From assembly GCA_030549775.1 (NCBI GenBank), contig CM060178.1, positions 68,686,896 through 68,750,895 on the forward strand: a stretch of DNA of 64,000 nt, given 5' to 3'. Below the pieces are notes generated by a model that saw only the letters and a list, made by a program, of their open reading frames with translations, ran no database searches and was not told where the DNA came from. Positions 46,986 to 59,109 of the stretch are shown here, one piece after another. This DNA comes from Tamarix chinensis (lineage: Eukaryota > Streptophyta > Magnoliopsida > Caryophyllales > Tamaricaceae). A program made the position numbers and the translations under genes. The first letter of the stretch is position 1, and each line of letters starts with the position of its first letter.

Positions 46986-47699
46986 GAGCTTAGTTGGGTT
47001 TTTAGTTTTAGTCCGTGATTAAAAAACTAGACCGAAAATCAGTCTGGTGTGCGTTCTAAGTACACGGTTCAACTTGATCAAACTTATTTTTATTAAAAAA
47101 ATTATTTCAATATAATCCAATTTAATCTAATTTAACTTGTCTCATTGGTCAAATCGAGTTATTCACCCTTAATTTTTTTCCTTCTATGATTTAAACGGGA
47201 CGTTTATAGGATATCGGATTAAATCAATCTACCCTGAAATTTTTTGACCTAATTTGATTTTTTGGTCAATATTGGTATGCTAATTTTAAAATTGAATAAT
47301 TTCATATCAATGCATACTCCGATGCCTGGTTGAACAATCCGATCACGTCTATGTTGTTCTGGTAAAAAAAATTATTAAGATAGTGGTTAACCATAAGGTT
47401 TAGGAGAGACTAAACATCCAACAAATTTACTAAATTTTAATTTAATTACTTTGTAGTTTAATTCTCCATATTACTACACATCATAAAATACATCCAACAT
47501 AGAACATTCCATAATAATTACTATAAATAAATGTACACAAGTACTTATTTTATAATTATAATTTTTAATTAGGATTTATTATTAATGGAGTATTACAAAT
47601 ATCTCTTGGCTCTTCATCTCAATATACTATAGAATTTGTTATTCATCTTATATATTAACATGCACTTACCAAGAGGTGGTTCATAGTTATAAACATGAC
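46986..47699. other. AT-rich sequence, nothing recognised
   Basis: No gene or clear repeat. Confidence 0.5.
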
Positions 47700-48045
47700 C
47701 TATACTCCCCGCGTTTAGCAAAATCACCTATACGGCCCATTGTCAAATTACTCAAAATTATTTGTGATAATGGCACGAGGAACACCATATCTGCATTCAA
47801 TGAGGTTTGTTTTTATAAGACACAATTATAGAAGACATTCTTTTAGCATCATTGTTGGTGATCCATCTTCCCCATCAAATACCTCCATAAGATATTTCTC
47901 TAGAAGAATTTCGTGGTTTGTTTCTCCACATCTTAATGACAGGTTCAATCTCAATCCATTTAGTAAAATATTCAATGACCAATATTTCTTAAACTCACAA
48001 TTCAGGTATTATAATTCTACAATCCAAAAATTACTAAATGATTTC
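47700..48045 (-). pseudogene. Ty3/gypsy integrase core fragment
   Basis: The minus strand reads VIEYFTKWIEIEPVIKM (about 48020-47970) and, after decay, ECRYGVPRAIITNNF followed by FDNGPYR (about 47815-47720). These are the two best-known words of the Ty3/gypsy integrase core, containing the first and second catalytic Asp positions; the second (ITDN) is Asn here. The style (TKWIE-x-EP, RYGVPR) suits Athila/Tat or Ogre-type integrases. No other part of an element is seen around it, so it is an isolated fragment next to the pararetrovirus remnant. Confidence 0.75.
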
Positions 48046-48229
48046 TGATCGTAGATAGAATCTTAAAGTGGTAGAATTATGATAAGATATTCCAGCCTTC
48101 TAAGTAGCTTCCTCATCACAAATATCTAAAAATAAGAAATTACCCATCTTTTAACCCTTCTAAATCTCTAAATCTAGTAAAAACAATATCTAAACTAACG
48201 AAGCTGATTTCCTCAAAGCCATTAAAACT

Positions 48230-50296
48230 TAGCTTAGCCAAGTTGATCCTTCCTTGTCCACCTCAAACTAGCCTTAGGCTTCCCCTAAGAAACATTCTCA
48301 CATAAATACCCTAGGATTCTCATCCTCACCTCATCATACAAAATATGAGTTCGATGAATAACCAACCTTTTCTAGCCTCCACTGGAGAAATACCCAACCT
48401 TCCTCATCTAAAGCTATTGTTTCCAAAAACATAACCCCTAACTTTGTTTTGAAACAAAGCCAAACAAGCTTGCTTAGCCAAATTATAAATCATCATCTCT
48501 TTATGTGTGGAATGTTGATGGAATGTCTTAATCCAATATTCTAAATCTTCTCTAACAAATGACCATGACTGTTAATGCCTAAAAAACCCAATTCGGTACA
48601 CTTGGTAAAGCTATTACAGAACTCCTAATTATAAAATTTTTAGGGCAACTAAAATGATGGTGGCATTGCTTTCTTACCCCAAATGAACAAAAATCTATCC
48701 TTAAGCCTATCCAAATTGATGAAGAAGGTAACATCATCATAGAAAACAATGATATCTATCCATACACCATTACCTCATTTATCATTATCCATCTTTCTTC
48801 GCATTGTTGGTGATTCCTCTCAGCTTAAAGATAAAAAAGTTGAGATTCTCTCAATTCTACTCTATAAAAAAATTAGTGACTTCTAGCGGTACAAAAACAC
48901 CTTTATCAGTTGAGTCATGCTCCATGACGATTCAAGCCAACCTTTTTAGAAAGAAAAATTTTATTTTTGGCCCTCCAACCCTTATTAGAGAAAGAGTATG
49001 AAATAAAATAAAGGAATCCCATGGAAACCAAATATGATATTCTTGATTTACCCATGTGAACTCATTAGCCTTATCTAGAAAAAATGTCTCAAAATTTGTT
49101 AAGACCTTAAACTCCAATGACATCTCAAATGGGAAATACACAAAATAAGGTAAGACCTTGCTTCTCTCTATCAATAATTTGATATTCTTAGCACCTCTAC
49201 CAAATCTAAACCATGTAATAGTTCTTGCAAACTAGACTATCCCTCGACAAAATATCTCTAGAAATCCTAAAAAAAAAGACAACACCTCCTCAACAATTGC
49301 CACCATACTACAAAAGATCTCGGCCTTATAAAAAACAACCTCGGTGTTATTCCCAACATCTTTCTAATAGAGATATTACCTACTAAATATGTCATAGGAA
49401 AGGCTAAATATCAAAATATTCTTATTTAAATAGATAAATTTGACATTTCCACCTTTATGAGGAAAATTTAGAAAATATCCAAAGCCTCCTCATTGAGTTT
49501 TCTAAGAATGAATATCAAGAAAGAGGATTTTCAAAATCTACTCTCCAAATTGACAAAATTTCCTCACCTTATTCCTCCTTTTTCCTACAAACATAGGGAT
49601 GATGATAATTGTAAAAAAATAAATTTCCTCACCAAAGAGAAAAATTTCATTCATGAATCAGTCCAACATGCCTTTGATCCCCTCAAACAAAAGGAGAATC
49701 TAGATAAACTTTATGTGTTTATTGAAAAAGATGAACTCACTTCTTGTTCACCTAAACTCCTAGCTAAACCTAAAAATATCTATGATATAGCTTCCATTCT
49801 CAAAGGACAACAAAAATATAAACACCCTATTCCTATAACGTCTAAAATCCAACAGGAAATAAATAAAGTAAAAAATGAGTTAAAACAACTTCGATAAAAA
49901 CAATCAAGTGATGAGAACAACATCTGATTTCTCATTTAAAAACCCATGGGACTTCATATTCAGACCCTATTCAAAAATATGGTGAAAATTTTACATATTA
50001 ATCCTTTTAGAACCTCCATGCTCCCACATATTTCCTTGATGCTCTAAAGGAAATCACCTCTCAAAAATATATCATAAACATCACTCTCAAAGTTTCTAAA
50101 AAACTTCCAACTCAAAACCACAACTCTCTTTGGTATAGGTGCTGACCTCTATTATATCAAGGATGGCATTATCCTAAAACAATTACACTCCTATACCAAT
50201 GAGAAACTCTCTATTGCAAATAATTCTAAGCTTCATATCAAACAAAGTTGGTATAATCTGCAATAACCTCCAAATGAGATCAACATACCTTATAAC
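48230..50296 (+). pseudogene. Endogenous pararetrovirus, coat to protease part
   Basis: Plus-strand remnant of a plant pararetrovirus (Caulimoviridae), recognised together with the RT part at 63.1 kb. Near 48645-48700 a GQLKWWWHCF-like word matches the coat-protein region. Near 49295-49345 a basic YYKRSRPYKKQPRCY stretch precedes where a zinc finger would be; the Cys/His pattern there is broken. Positions 49493-49897 are one open segment of 134 residues. Near 50129-50163 the protease word reads LFGIGADL, with Gly where the catalytic Asp is expected. Multiple stops and shifts: not functional. Interrupted at 50297 by a family-X LTR. Genus is uncertain; Florendovirus- or Petuvirus-like is possible. 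Confidence 0.75.
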
Positions 50297-50984
50297 TATA
50301 AGATCCCCAAATTGCTACTTAATAAATTTTGTTTTGTGGAAGTTGTCATTATCAAATTAATAGGTGTTACCACCACACTTAACATAAGTCTAGTTCCCCC
50401 ACCTTTCTTATGACAAGTGCTAAGGCTAAAATAAATCACAAAAAAAGTAAATATAGTGGAAATGAGAGGATATAAATAAATAAAAGTTTTGGATAATGTA
50501 CTCTGTACATCAATGGAAACTAAAAACATAAAGGAACATAAGAGTGCGAAGAAAAACCAAATACACCACAAATAGTTACTTGAAGGTACATTACTAGTTT
50601 GTCTTAGCTCTTAATCATAAAAACACACTTTGAAAATGGGATCTCTTCCCAAATGCCCTCTTTCTTATCACTATTATTTCTTTTTTGTCACTATTATACG
50701 CTTGGAGCCACGCCATACCCTTCACGTAGTTATTTGCAAAATAAGTATCAGTATGACATCTTCGTACTTAGTGAATCATAATACCTCACGAGAGGTAGCT
50801 TACCCACATTTCACATAGTCACAAAAAAATTTTGAAAAGCATACTTGAGCACAAGCATATATCATAACCACATGTAATAGTTATGTAATAATATATATAA
50901 CATCAAGTTTCAAGTTTAATAGTAAAACATACTAGCTCACTTCACATCATCTCAAGGTGTAAGAGAAATATCCAATTAATCAAT

Positions 50985-51140
50985 TCAATTCCCAATACCG
51001 AGGTAGGGCACTGAGGTAACTACTAAATCAACACATCCAAATAAATTTCAAATACCAATAGGAAACTGAGGTAATTGTCTAATCAACCAATCCAAAACAA
51101 TTCCAAATACTAAGGTAGGGCATTAAGGCAAATACCGAAC
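50985..51140 (+). repeat. Three ~60-bp repeats in copy D
   Basis: Units containing AATTCC(C)AATACCGAGG or close variants, followed by GGGCACTGAGGTAA-like words. They sit where other family-X copies have the CACTATTAT array. Confidence 0.7.
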
Positions 51141-51325
51141 CAATAAATCTAAATCAATCCTTTTTATTTTCGTTCACAATAGTTACTTTCAAACAACTTA
51201 ATTTAGGGGGATATAATCAACCTAAGGACATTATGGTACAACTACTCATATTAGCACACAAAGGTGACACAATACCCTTACTCTTGAACCTAGGGACACA
51301 ACGACATACCTGGTTATATTGGTGC

Positions 51326-51330
51326 ATAAA
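51326..51330. repeat. Target-site duplication ATAAA, left
   Basis: Matches 56281-56285 exactly. Confidence 0.85.
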
Positions 51331-52084
51331 TGTAACACCCCAAAATTCACTAATTTTTTTAAGCGAAAGCAATTACAATAGAAATACTTAAAACTTGTGA
51401 ATTCTGGAAATGTTACTGCCACACTTAGTACCAAACTGGTTCTCTCCGACTGTTTCAATACCAAGTGCTAAGGCTAAAGAAAAGATTAACAATCAATTAT
51501 AAATCAAAGAAAACTAAATTCCAAATAAGGATTAAACGGTTGTAAAACAAAATCACAGTACGCATAAGAATTTTAAGTCATTTCCAAAAGAGAAATAAGC
51601 TTACAACCAATAAAAGGTTCATTTAAAATACTCAATCGAGTAATAAATCATAAGAGGGTAAATTCAATAGACAAGAAATAGCATAATGAAATAAAATCAC
51701 ATGAAGAAAAAATATGGCCACGACACTCTCTAACTTTAAGCCAAACATGCTCAATACTCAGCCCCGACTGATGTCTCGCCCACTTGCACAAAGTCAGAAG
51801 GACATACTACTCGTGAGAATGAGAAACACCTATGAAAAGGGTGATCAGTATGCTACATACTAAGAAAGGTAACCGAGCACTAAGGCCAACACATAAGCAC
51901 ATAAAAACATATAAATAATGCAGAAGAAATAAAAGAGCATATTCCATTATGATAATTTAATATCATACAATTATTCAGGTAGATAGATACATGCCCATTT
52001 ATAGTCCGGATTAATTACTTAATTAATCTCAGATCAGGAATCGTTTCAGACCATGCTTTTTTATCAAATCCATGTGAGTACAGA

Positions 52085-52395
52085 ATCCCCCACTATTATA
52101 GCCAGTGGATCGGAGGCACATAGGGTATCATACCCTAACCATTATTATAGCCTGTGGATCTGAGACACATAGGACCACGCGTCCTAGCCACTATTCCTAA
52201 CCAATGGATCAGTTGGCCTGGGATCACATGGTATTCCACTGTAAGTAATTAGTATCTTTTAGGTGCTTTAGCAAAACTCTAGTTTGTGTTTGTTGAGCTT
52301 GGGAACCCCCATTATTATAACCGATGGATTAGTCACGTATAGGGTAAAAACCCTAACCATTATTCCAAACCGGTGGATCGGTTGGTCCCGTCTCA
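52085..52395 (+). repeat. Family-X motif array, five copies
   Basis: Copies near 52088, 52137, 52187, 52306 and 52357. They are less perfect than in copy A; the best core is AACCGGTGGATCGGTTGG at about 52369. Confidence 0.85.
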
Positions 52396-52839
52396 ATGAT
52401 CTTCCACTTTAAATAATTAATGTTTTAAGTATCTTATTCAGAAGCTTTTATTCTGGACATGCATGAATCATTCCCTTTACACTTTACACATCACAAATCA
52501 TAGATTCCATAATCATCATCATACTTTATTCACCAAGTACACATGATACCACAAAACTCTAAGCAGCCACATCCAACTCTAATTGTCCACACAAACCCTA
52601 ACTCGGTCTCCAACGTACCCTTATAATGCTCCACATAATATTTTTCATCCCAAGTGTTCAAACACCCAAACAACACTTACATTACCTTCCTTACATCCCA
52701 AATCAACTTTCCACATGTAAATTTCATACCCATGAAGACATTAACCTTCCCATGCAAACCTTCATACTTTTTCATGCAAACTCAAAAATCCCACGTGAAA
52801 CCCTACATTCAACCATGCAACCCTAGATTCTTCTATATA

Positions 52840-53545
52840 TTTAAAACCCTAGATTATTCCATACAAAACCTTATATTCAACCCATACACAACCAAAGATT
52901 CCTCCTTACCAAACCCTAAATTCAAACCATATAAAACCAAGGATTCATCCATATCAAACCCTAAATTCAAACCATATAAAACCAAAGATTCATCCATACA
53001 AAACCCTAAATTAAATCCTCCCATACAAAACTATAAATTAGATTCTCCCATATAACACCATAAATTATATTCTCCCACACAAAACCATAAATTAGATTCT
53101 CCCATATAAAACCATAAATTAGAGTCTCCTATATAAAACCATAAATTACAATCTCCCACACAAAACCATACAAAACCATAAATTAGATTTTTCCATACAA
53201 AACCTTAAATTATATTCTCCCAAAATAAACCACAAATTAAATTCTCCCATATAAAACCATAAATTAGATTCTCCCATACAAAACCATAAATTATATTTTC
53301 CCACACAACACCATAAATTAGATTCTCCTACATAGCATCATAGATTAGATTCTACCATACAACACCATAATTTAATTCCTCACACAAAACCATGCAAAAC
53401 CATAAATTAAATTCTCCCACATAGAACCATAAATTGGATTCTCCCTCATGAAACCATAAATTAGATTCTCCTATACAACACCATAAATTAGATTCTCCCA
53501 TATAAATCCATAAATTATATTTTTCCACACGAAACCCTAAATTTT
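52840..53545. repeat. 27-bp tandem repeat array
   Basis: About 25 units of CCATATAAAACCATAAATT plus AGATTCTC, with early units CCTAAATTCAAACCAT-like. Because 27 is a multiple of 3, the minus strand stays open at 53573-53352 and would give a 9-residue repeat (GESNLWFYM-like). No sign that this is translated. Confidence 0.9.
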
Positions 53546-53859
53546 CCATTTTATTCTTCCACTCATGAATCATTAAAATACTTAGTCAACTCACATCCCT
53601 TGGTCAACTTCTTTCCCCCATTCTCCTTTTTCATCCTTTCTCCCACACAAACCACATCAATATCCTCACATGCATGTCTTGTAGGGTCACAACACATATC
53701 ATCACATATACAATATTTCATCACATATAGTACACATGCCATACAAAAACATAAATATTTCTATGTTATACCACATACGAAATAATTAATAATGATCAAC
53801 ATAGGATACATAGCATGTGAAGCACATAATGCATATAAGCACACACAAGGCCTTAGTAC

Positions 53860-53910
53860 CCCTTACCTAAAACGACACCGGTCTTGGAGCACGCTCCTAC
53901 GCCTCCTTAA
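53860..53910 (+). promoter_or_regulatory. Conserved LTR block with GGAGC/GCTCC dyad
   Basis: CCCCTTACCTAAAACG then CTTGGAGCACGCTCCTACGC, as in the palindromic unit and copy B. Function unknown. Confidence 0.5.
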
Positions 53911-54089
53911 GGATTTGATAAAATAATAATATGTGAAGAACAATAACATTAACGAATTACTATCTTTACTAAAGGTTTAAGAAATAATAGAAATATTATA
54001 AAAGTTGATAATATAGGGTTAAAGACATTACCCTAATAATAATAATGATACTAAAATAATAATAGCAAAGATACTAAAAATAATATCAA

Positions 54090-54099
54090 TGAGAATATA

Positions 54100-54134
<35 letters not shown>

Positions 54135-54350
54135 GGACATTATTAAAAAAACAAATTAAAAGAAAGGCTTCACCCCCTTTACTAAAATAATACTAATAAT
54201 AACATTAGTAAAATAAATAACAAAATTTAGTAATAATAATAATGATGAAATAGTAAAAATAATAACAATAGAAATAATAATAATAATACCAAAACTAATA
54301 GTAAAGTAGTTGTAATATTAATAATGAAATAATAATAATAGTAATTCAAA

Positions 54351-54383
<33 letters not shown>

Positions 54384-54560
54384 TATTAATATTAATAATA
54401 GTAATAATAGAAATAATAAGAAGAATAATAATAAAATCGAATTAAAAATACAATAGGGCTTCATCCCTTAATAGAAATAATAATAAAAACATTAAAACTA
54501 ATAATAATAATAATACATATTAAAAATATAAATAATAATAATAATATTTATATTCAAATA
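54090..54560. repeat. AAT-rich microsatellite tract
   Basis: Several (AAT)n runs, at 54103-54133 and 54356-54382 among others, separated by degenerate AT triplets. Confidence 0.9.
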
Positions 54561-54599
54561 AATGAAATAATTTAAATTAAGGCTTGTAAAATTATGGAG

Positions 54600-55870
54600 A
54601 AGAGTCCAGAGGGTCTAGGGTTCAACCTTAGGCTGGAGGGGATAGGTGACAACGGTGGTGGCCGGAAAAAGGAAAGTAAAGGGTAAAAGTTGAATGCTGG
54701 GAAAAAGATAGGGAGAATTAAGGTGAGAGTTGGGGTGTTTGAGACTTCCTAGAGGGAGAGGAACAAAATGGAGGTGGTGGCGCAGCCAAAGGTGGAGGCG
54801 TATGGCGGCGGCGGCTGTGGCTGAATGGAAAAGAAGGAGAGAAATAAGAGGAGGAGAGGGAGGAAGAGGGAAAAAAAGGTAGGGGAAGGTTGAGGAGGGT
54901 CTGTAGAACAGAATGGGAGGTGAAAGAAGCGGCGACAACAGCGGTAGAGGTAGATAATGGTGGTTCGAAGGCTGGCGGAGGCAGAAAAATAGGTTGGTCG
55001 AGGGGGCTACTTTGTACAGCCTTGGCAGCTTGTGCTGGAAGAATCGAGAGATATGGAACGTTTGGTTAGGTAGAGGGAGGCGCAAGGAAGAGTTTGGTGG
55101 CTAACGATGGCGGCGAAGTTGGCCGGAGGCGAAGGGCGAGGTGTCTGAAGTGGCAGCGGTGACAAGGTCGGGCATTTCTGGGTAACAAACAAAAGCTCGA
55201 TACAGGGCTATTATGGGGGTATTTACAGGCTTTGGAAGAGAGGTTAGGGTTTTGTGGGTCGGCTACGGGGTAAGGCATGTAGGGTTCCGGTCATCGGTGG
55301 CGAGGTTAGCCGGCAGAAATCAAAATAGGGAAAAGGGTTGTGGTCGATTGGGAGAGAGGAATAACATGCAAGGAGAGGGGGAGTTAATTAGGTGAATGGG
55401 TTGTGAGTCAGAAGGGGAGAGGGAAAAGAATATCGGCCAGTCAACGGCACGATCGACGGTGAAAAACCAGGGACGGGGTGGCAGTTGTAGGTGCTCGACA
55501 GGAATGGCAGGTGTGATTGGGCTGGGGAAGAAGGAAGAAGAGGATGGGGGAGCAAACCGGCTGTTCGGGGGAGAAAGAAAGAAAAGAAAAGAGAGGCAGA
55601 TCGGACCGGTCGGGCACGAGGGTTAAGTTCATTAAATAAAATGATGTGTTTTGGTGTAAAAAGGGATAAAGAACGGCATTCCGGGGCGGGCCGCGCTGAA
55701 GGAGAAATGGATGGGTGGTTTGGGCCGCGAGAAAGGAAAGAAAAGGAAAGACGGGCTTGGGCCACTAGGCTTGCCCAATTCGAGGGAGGGTAAGGAAGAA
55801 AAAGAGAAGAAAAGAAAGAAAAAGAAAGAAAGAAAAAGGAAAAAAGAAAAAAGGAAAAGAGAAAAATAAT
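54600..55870 (+). repeat. GC-rich, purine-strand-biased LTR segment
   Basis: Third example of this LTR region, ending in an A/G tract at about 55795-55866. Open frames on both strands here are compositional. Confidence 0.55.
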
Positions 55871-56280
55871 TAGGTTGGGTATTTAAATTAATTAAATATT
55901 TGGGATATATAAAAATAATAATATTTAAATTCCTTTTAAGCTAAATTAGGATTTTTGAAAGATTTTCCATAAATTCTATTTTAATTAGCAAAACAACCTA
56001 ATTTTCTCCAATTAAATTATTTATCAAAATTCATATTAATTTGGAGCTATTTTATCCTTCTTATTTTAAATAAAATAATTAATTTAATTAATTTTTAAAA
56101 TAAAATCCTTAATTAGTTAAAATACCCAAATTTCTCCGAATTAAAATACTTATAAATTTCTTCTCAATTTGCCCTAATTAATTTCTTTTTTTTTTATAAA
56201 AATAATTCATATAATTAATTTTCATAATAAAACCTCATTTAAATATAATTTTTAAAATTAGAAATTTTTGGGGCATTTCA

Positions 56281-56285
56281 ATAAA
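56281..56285. repeat. Target-site duplication ATAAA, right
   Basis: Pairs with 51326-51330; marks re-entry into copy D. Confidence 0.85.
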
Positions 56286-58480
56286 GGCAACAAAGTATCC
56301 TCCATCCTTGATCACCAAGTCCTTAAGTATTGATACCGCCTATAGGTCTAGTAGGTTACCTATAGTGTAGAATAGGGCCTTACTAGGGCACAATGACACA
56401 TCAACAAACCAAAACAAATGACTACTCACACCTCATCTCTAGGGTAGCTAATCTTGGAGAGCTACCATCCTCGAGTCGAGGTCTTTTTTTTAAGTATTAA
56501 TATTTTATGAAGTGATCACTACTTTCACTTACTGCATAATAATTTCCATCTCCGTAGTTAATCATTTCCCCTTTAATTTCTAATTATTAAGATAAGCCCT
56601 AAGGTTATCAATCTATGTCAAGCTAAGTCAACATTAAGGTCAGTCTATCAAAAGTCTAAGGTAATCCTGATACCCATTTATTCACAAAAGATACTTTAGG
56701 TCAATATTTACCAAAATGCCTTTGAAACCTTAGTTTCATCATTTTACTATTTTGGCAATTAACTATATTTTCCACTTTTCAATCATTTAATGGGTTGCGC
56801 CTATAAAATCCTAATCATGCAATTCTCACATATCACATTTTCTATGTAACATGTACGTACAAACTTTAAGCATAATACAACATTTAAATAGGAAAATTAT
56901 CACCATGGTACATATGGGGAAATATTTTTAACCCTAAGTCATGCGAATATAAATCATCATTAGCTAACCCTAATCATGCATATTTACTTCCAAAGGAGCC
57001 ATAGTAAACCTAAATACCATGCATTAGTAATCATCATATATTTATCATGGCATTCAAATCATAACTTGACCATATTGAAAACCCAAGACATGTCTACATA
57101 AATCATATAATATATTACTCATGTATATAGGTTAACTTACAACATTTATACATAATATTCATTTAACATGTTCTCATTTTATCATACATGTCATAATACT
57201 TGAAAAGTATAAAAGACTAGCATGATTCTAGGTCTAAACAATCCTATCATGCTCGCATGAAAATTCTACCATCTTATGAGTGATTGGATTTACCTAAATC
57301 CAAGTTTACACAAAAAGTATAAAACCGTCTCTACCAAGAACATCAAGGATTACCTTGGAAATTAATAATCAAACACATATGTGTTAGCATTTAATAGAAA
57401 AAAAAATAACCCAAACTTACTGAAATGACTCAATGATAACTAACCGATCAAAGCAAAATAGCAAGGACCAACAAAAACTCACACAATAAAGGAGGATAAA
57501 TCAGTAGATGTTGCTGAGAAGGAAAAGAAGGAGAAATGGTGAAGGTGTGTGTTTCTAGGGAGTAGGAATGGCACAAATGGCCAGTGTAGGGAAAGAATTA
57601 ATAGTGGAGAGAGGTTTGTTGAGGGAAGGAGGATCATCATAAATAATTGAAGCCAAAGGGGAAGGGTTCAGTGCTTTTGGCAGAAGTTTGAGGTTAGTTT
57701 TGGTGAGGTTATAGGACTTTAATGGGATATGGCAAGGAGTGGAGGTGTGGTGGAAGTGGGTGTAGAAAGGCACGGAGTTATGGTAGTTTTGGCCAAAGGA
57801 GGAGATGGTTTTTGGTGTGTTTAGATGAAGGTGGAGAGGGTTGAATTGGTGAGTTTGGGTGTGTTTTATGAGGTGCATTGGTGTTGGGTTGGTTTTCACA
57901 GGAGTTGGCTGAGGTAAGATCGAGGGGCGATTATGGAAAAATAAGATGGAACAACAATCTTCTTTCTTGGTTGAGGGACCTCGGGAGAAGGAGGGAAGAA
58001 AGTGTAGGTTGTTAGGGAGTTAATGCACATCACAAAAATGGGGTAGGTTGAAGGGTTTATATGGGTGGTAGTGTGAGGGAAAATGTGGAGCAAAAAAAAA
58101 AGGGATGGGAAGCATGGGAGAGAGGGAGGTGTGATGTAGGGTATGGTGTAGGAATTTAATGTCGGGTACGCAACAGAGTGAAGATCAAGAAAATCTAGCA
58201 TAGTTTAGGGCCATAGATTAGGGTAATTATTTAAGTAAAGGTAGAAAATATCTGGTTACCAAAATAGGATTTATTTAATGTAATAGATATTGGTTAAGGT
58301 CTAACTTAGGATTTAAATTTAATAACCCACTCAATAACAATCTTTAGCATAAATAAATTTTATATCTAATATGTCATAATAACAATAATATATATACCAT
58401 AAAAACCCTTATAATAATTATTACAACTAATAAACATAATTACTAGCTTATAATTAGGGTTTTATAAATAGGGTATTACA

Positions 58481-59109
58481 ATACTTATGATATTTTCCAT
58501 AGTATCATTCTTTGTACACCTTTTATAAATTTAATCACTCCTTAAACATACTTTCATTACTTCCAACATTCTCAACATCCCTAAAACTAGAAATCCTAAC
58601 ATTCTCAAAGAAAATTCAATCAACCATAACCAACTTAATATTCTTGTGTAGAGAAAACAAACACATCTTCAATTCATTAAAGAAAAAGTGCCTCTTTCTC
58701 AAGAATCTAATCTCAACTAAACTCCAACACTATCAAACAAAGGATCGCTGATCTCCAAAACTAGATTGAATGAGATGTGTGTTTAGATTTCTCAAATGCT
58801 TCTTGGTCTAGAAATAACACATTGTCAACCTACCATATGAGGAGTCTTTCATAGAAAAACATACCCACAAAGGGTAGGCCAATCCAAATGAGTGTTGAGC
58901 TTGAAAATCGTCATCATTATGAAATCACTGATCTTCAAAATAAATTCCTTATGTCCAATCTTGTTCACCATGGTATTTTTCAATTGTCGTTGTTAACAAA
59001 TAATATGATGTAGAATGTGGTACTCCTAAAATTTTCATAAACTACAAAATTTTGAACACATCTCTAGGAATTCCTATGCTCAAGAACCTAACTATGCTGA
59101 ATAAGAAGA
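58481..59109 (+). pseudogene. Endogenous pararetrovirus, protease end to RT start
   Basis: Continues the remnant after copy D. Near 58505-58530 a CTPFINLI-like word is the usual end of the protease. An open segment (58512-58751) lies between protease and RT, and 58815-58900 gives IVNLPYEESF and later words typical of the RT start. Stops and frame changes throughout. It ends at the family-Y LTR at 59110. A large part of RT that should follow is not found on the far side of that LTR. Confidence 0.65.

Larger units (their letters stand above)
51331..56280 (+). mobile_element. Family-X solo LTR, copy C
   Basis: 4950 bp from TGTAACACCCC to GGGGCATTTCA, flanked by ATAAA. Start block at 51415-51475; motif array 52085-52395; a 27-bp tandem region 52840-53545; the GGAGCACGCTCC block near 53890; AAT-rich tracts 54090-54560; a GC-rich, purine-rich segment 54600-55870; an AT-rich tail. 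No coding region or second LTR. Inserted in copy D, so younger than it; its features are the most complete of the family here. Confidence 0.9.
50297..58480 (+). mobile_element. Family-X LTR, copy D (contains copy C)
   Basis: An older, more decayed family-X LTR from TATAAGATCCCC to AGGGTATTACA, about 3.2 kb without the nested copy. The start block is at about 50360-50432 (TACCACCACACTTAACA, then GACAAGTGCTAAGGCT). The part after the nested copy (56345-56485) aligns with copy A at 20860-21015. In place of the CCGGTGG array it has three units of about 60 bp at 50985-51140. Flanking 5-mers ATAAC and ATACT are only partly alike. It splits the pararetrovirus remnant in its protease region. Confidence 0.75.

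Noticed and set aside
52840..53545. Possible repetitive protein gene on the minus strand
   Set aside because: The frame follows from a 27-bp unit; no conserved start and no similar frame in sister LTRs.
54615..55085. A 156-residue open frame on the minus strand
   Set aside because: Same compositional effect in the GC-rich segment of copy C; not homologous in frame to the one in copy A.
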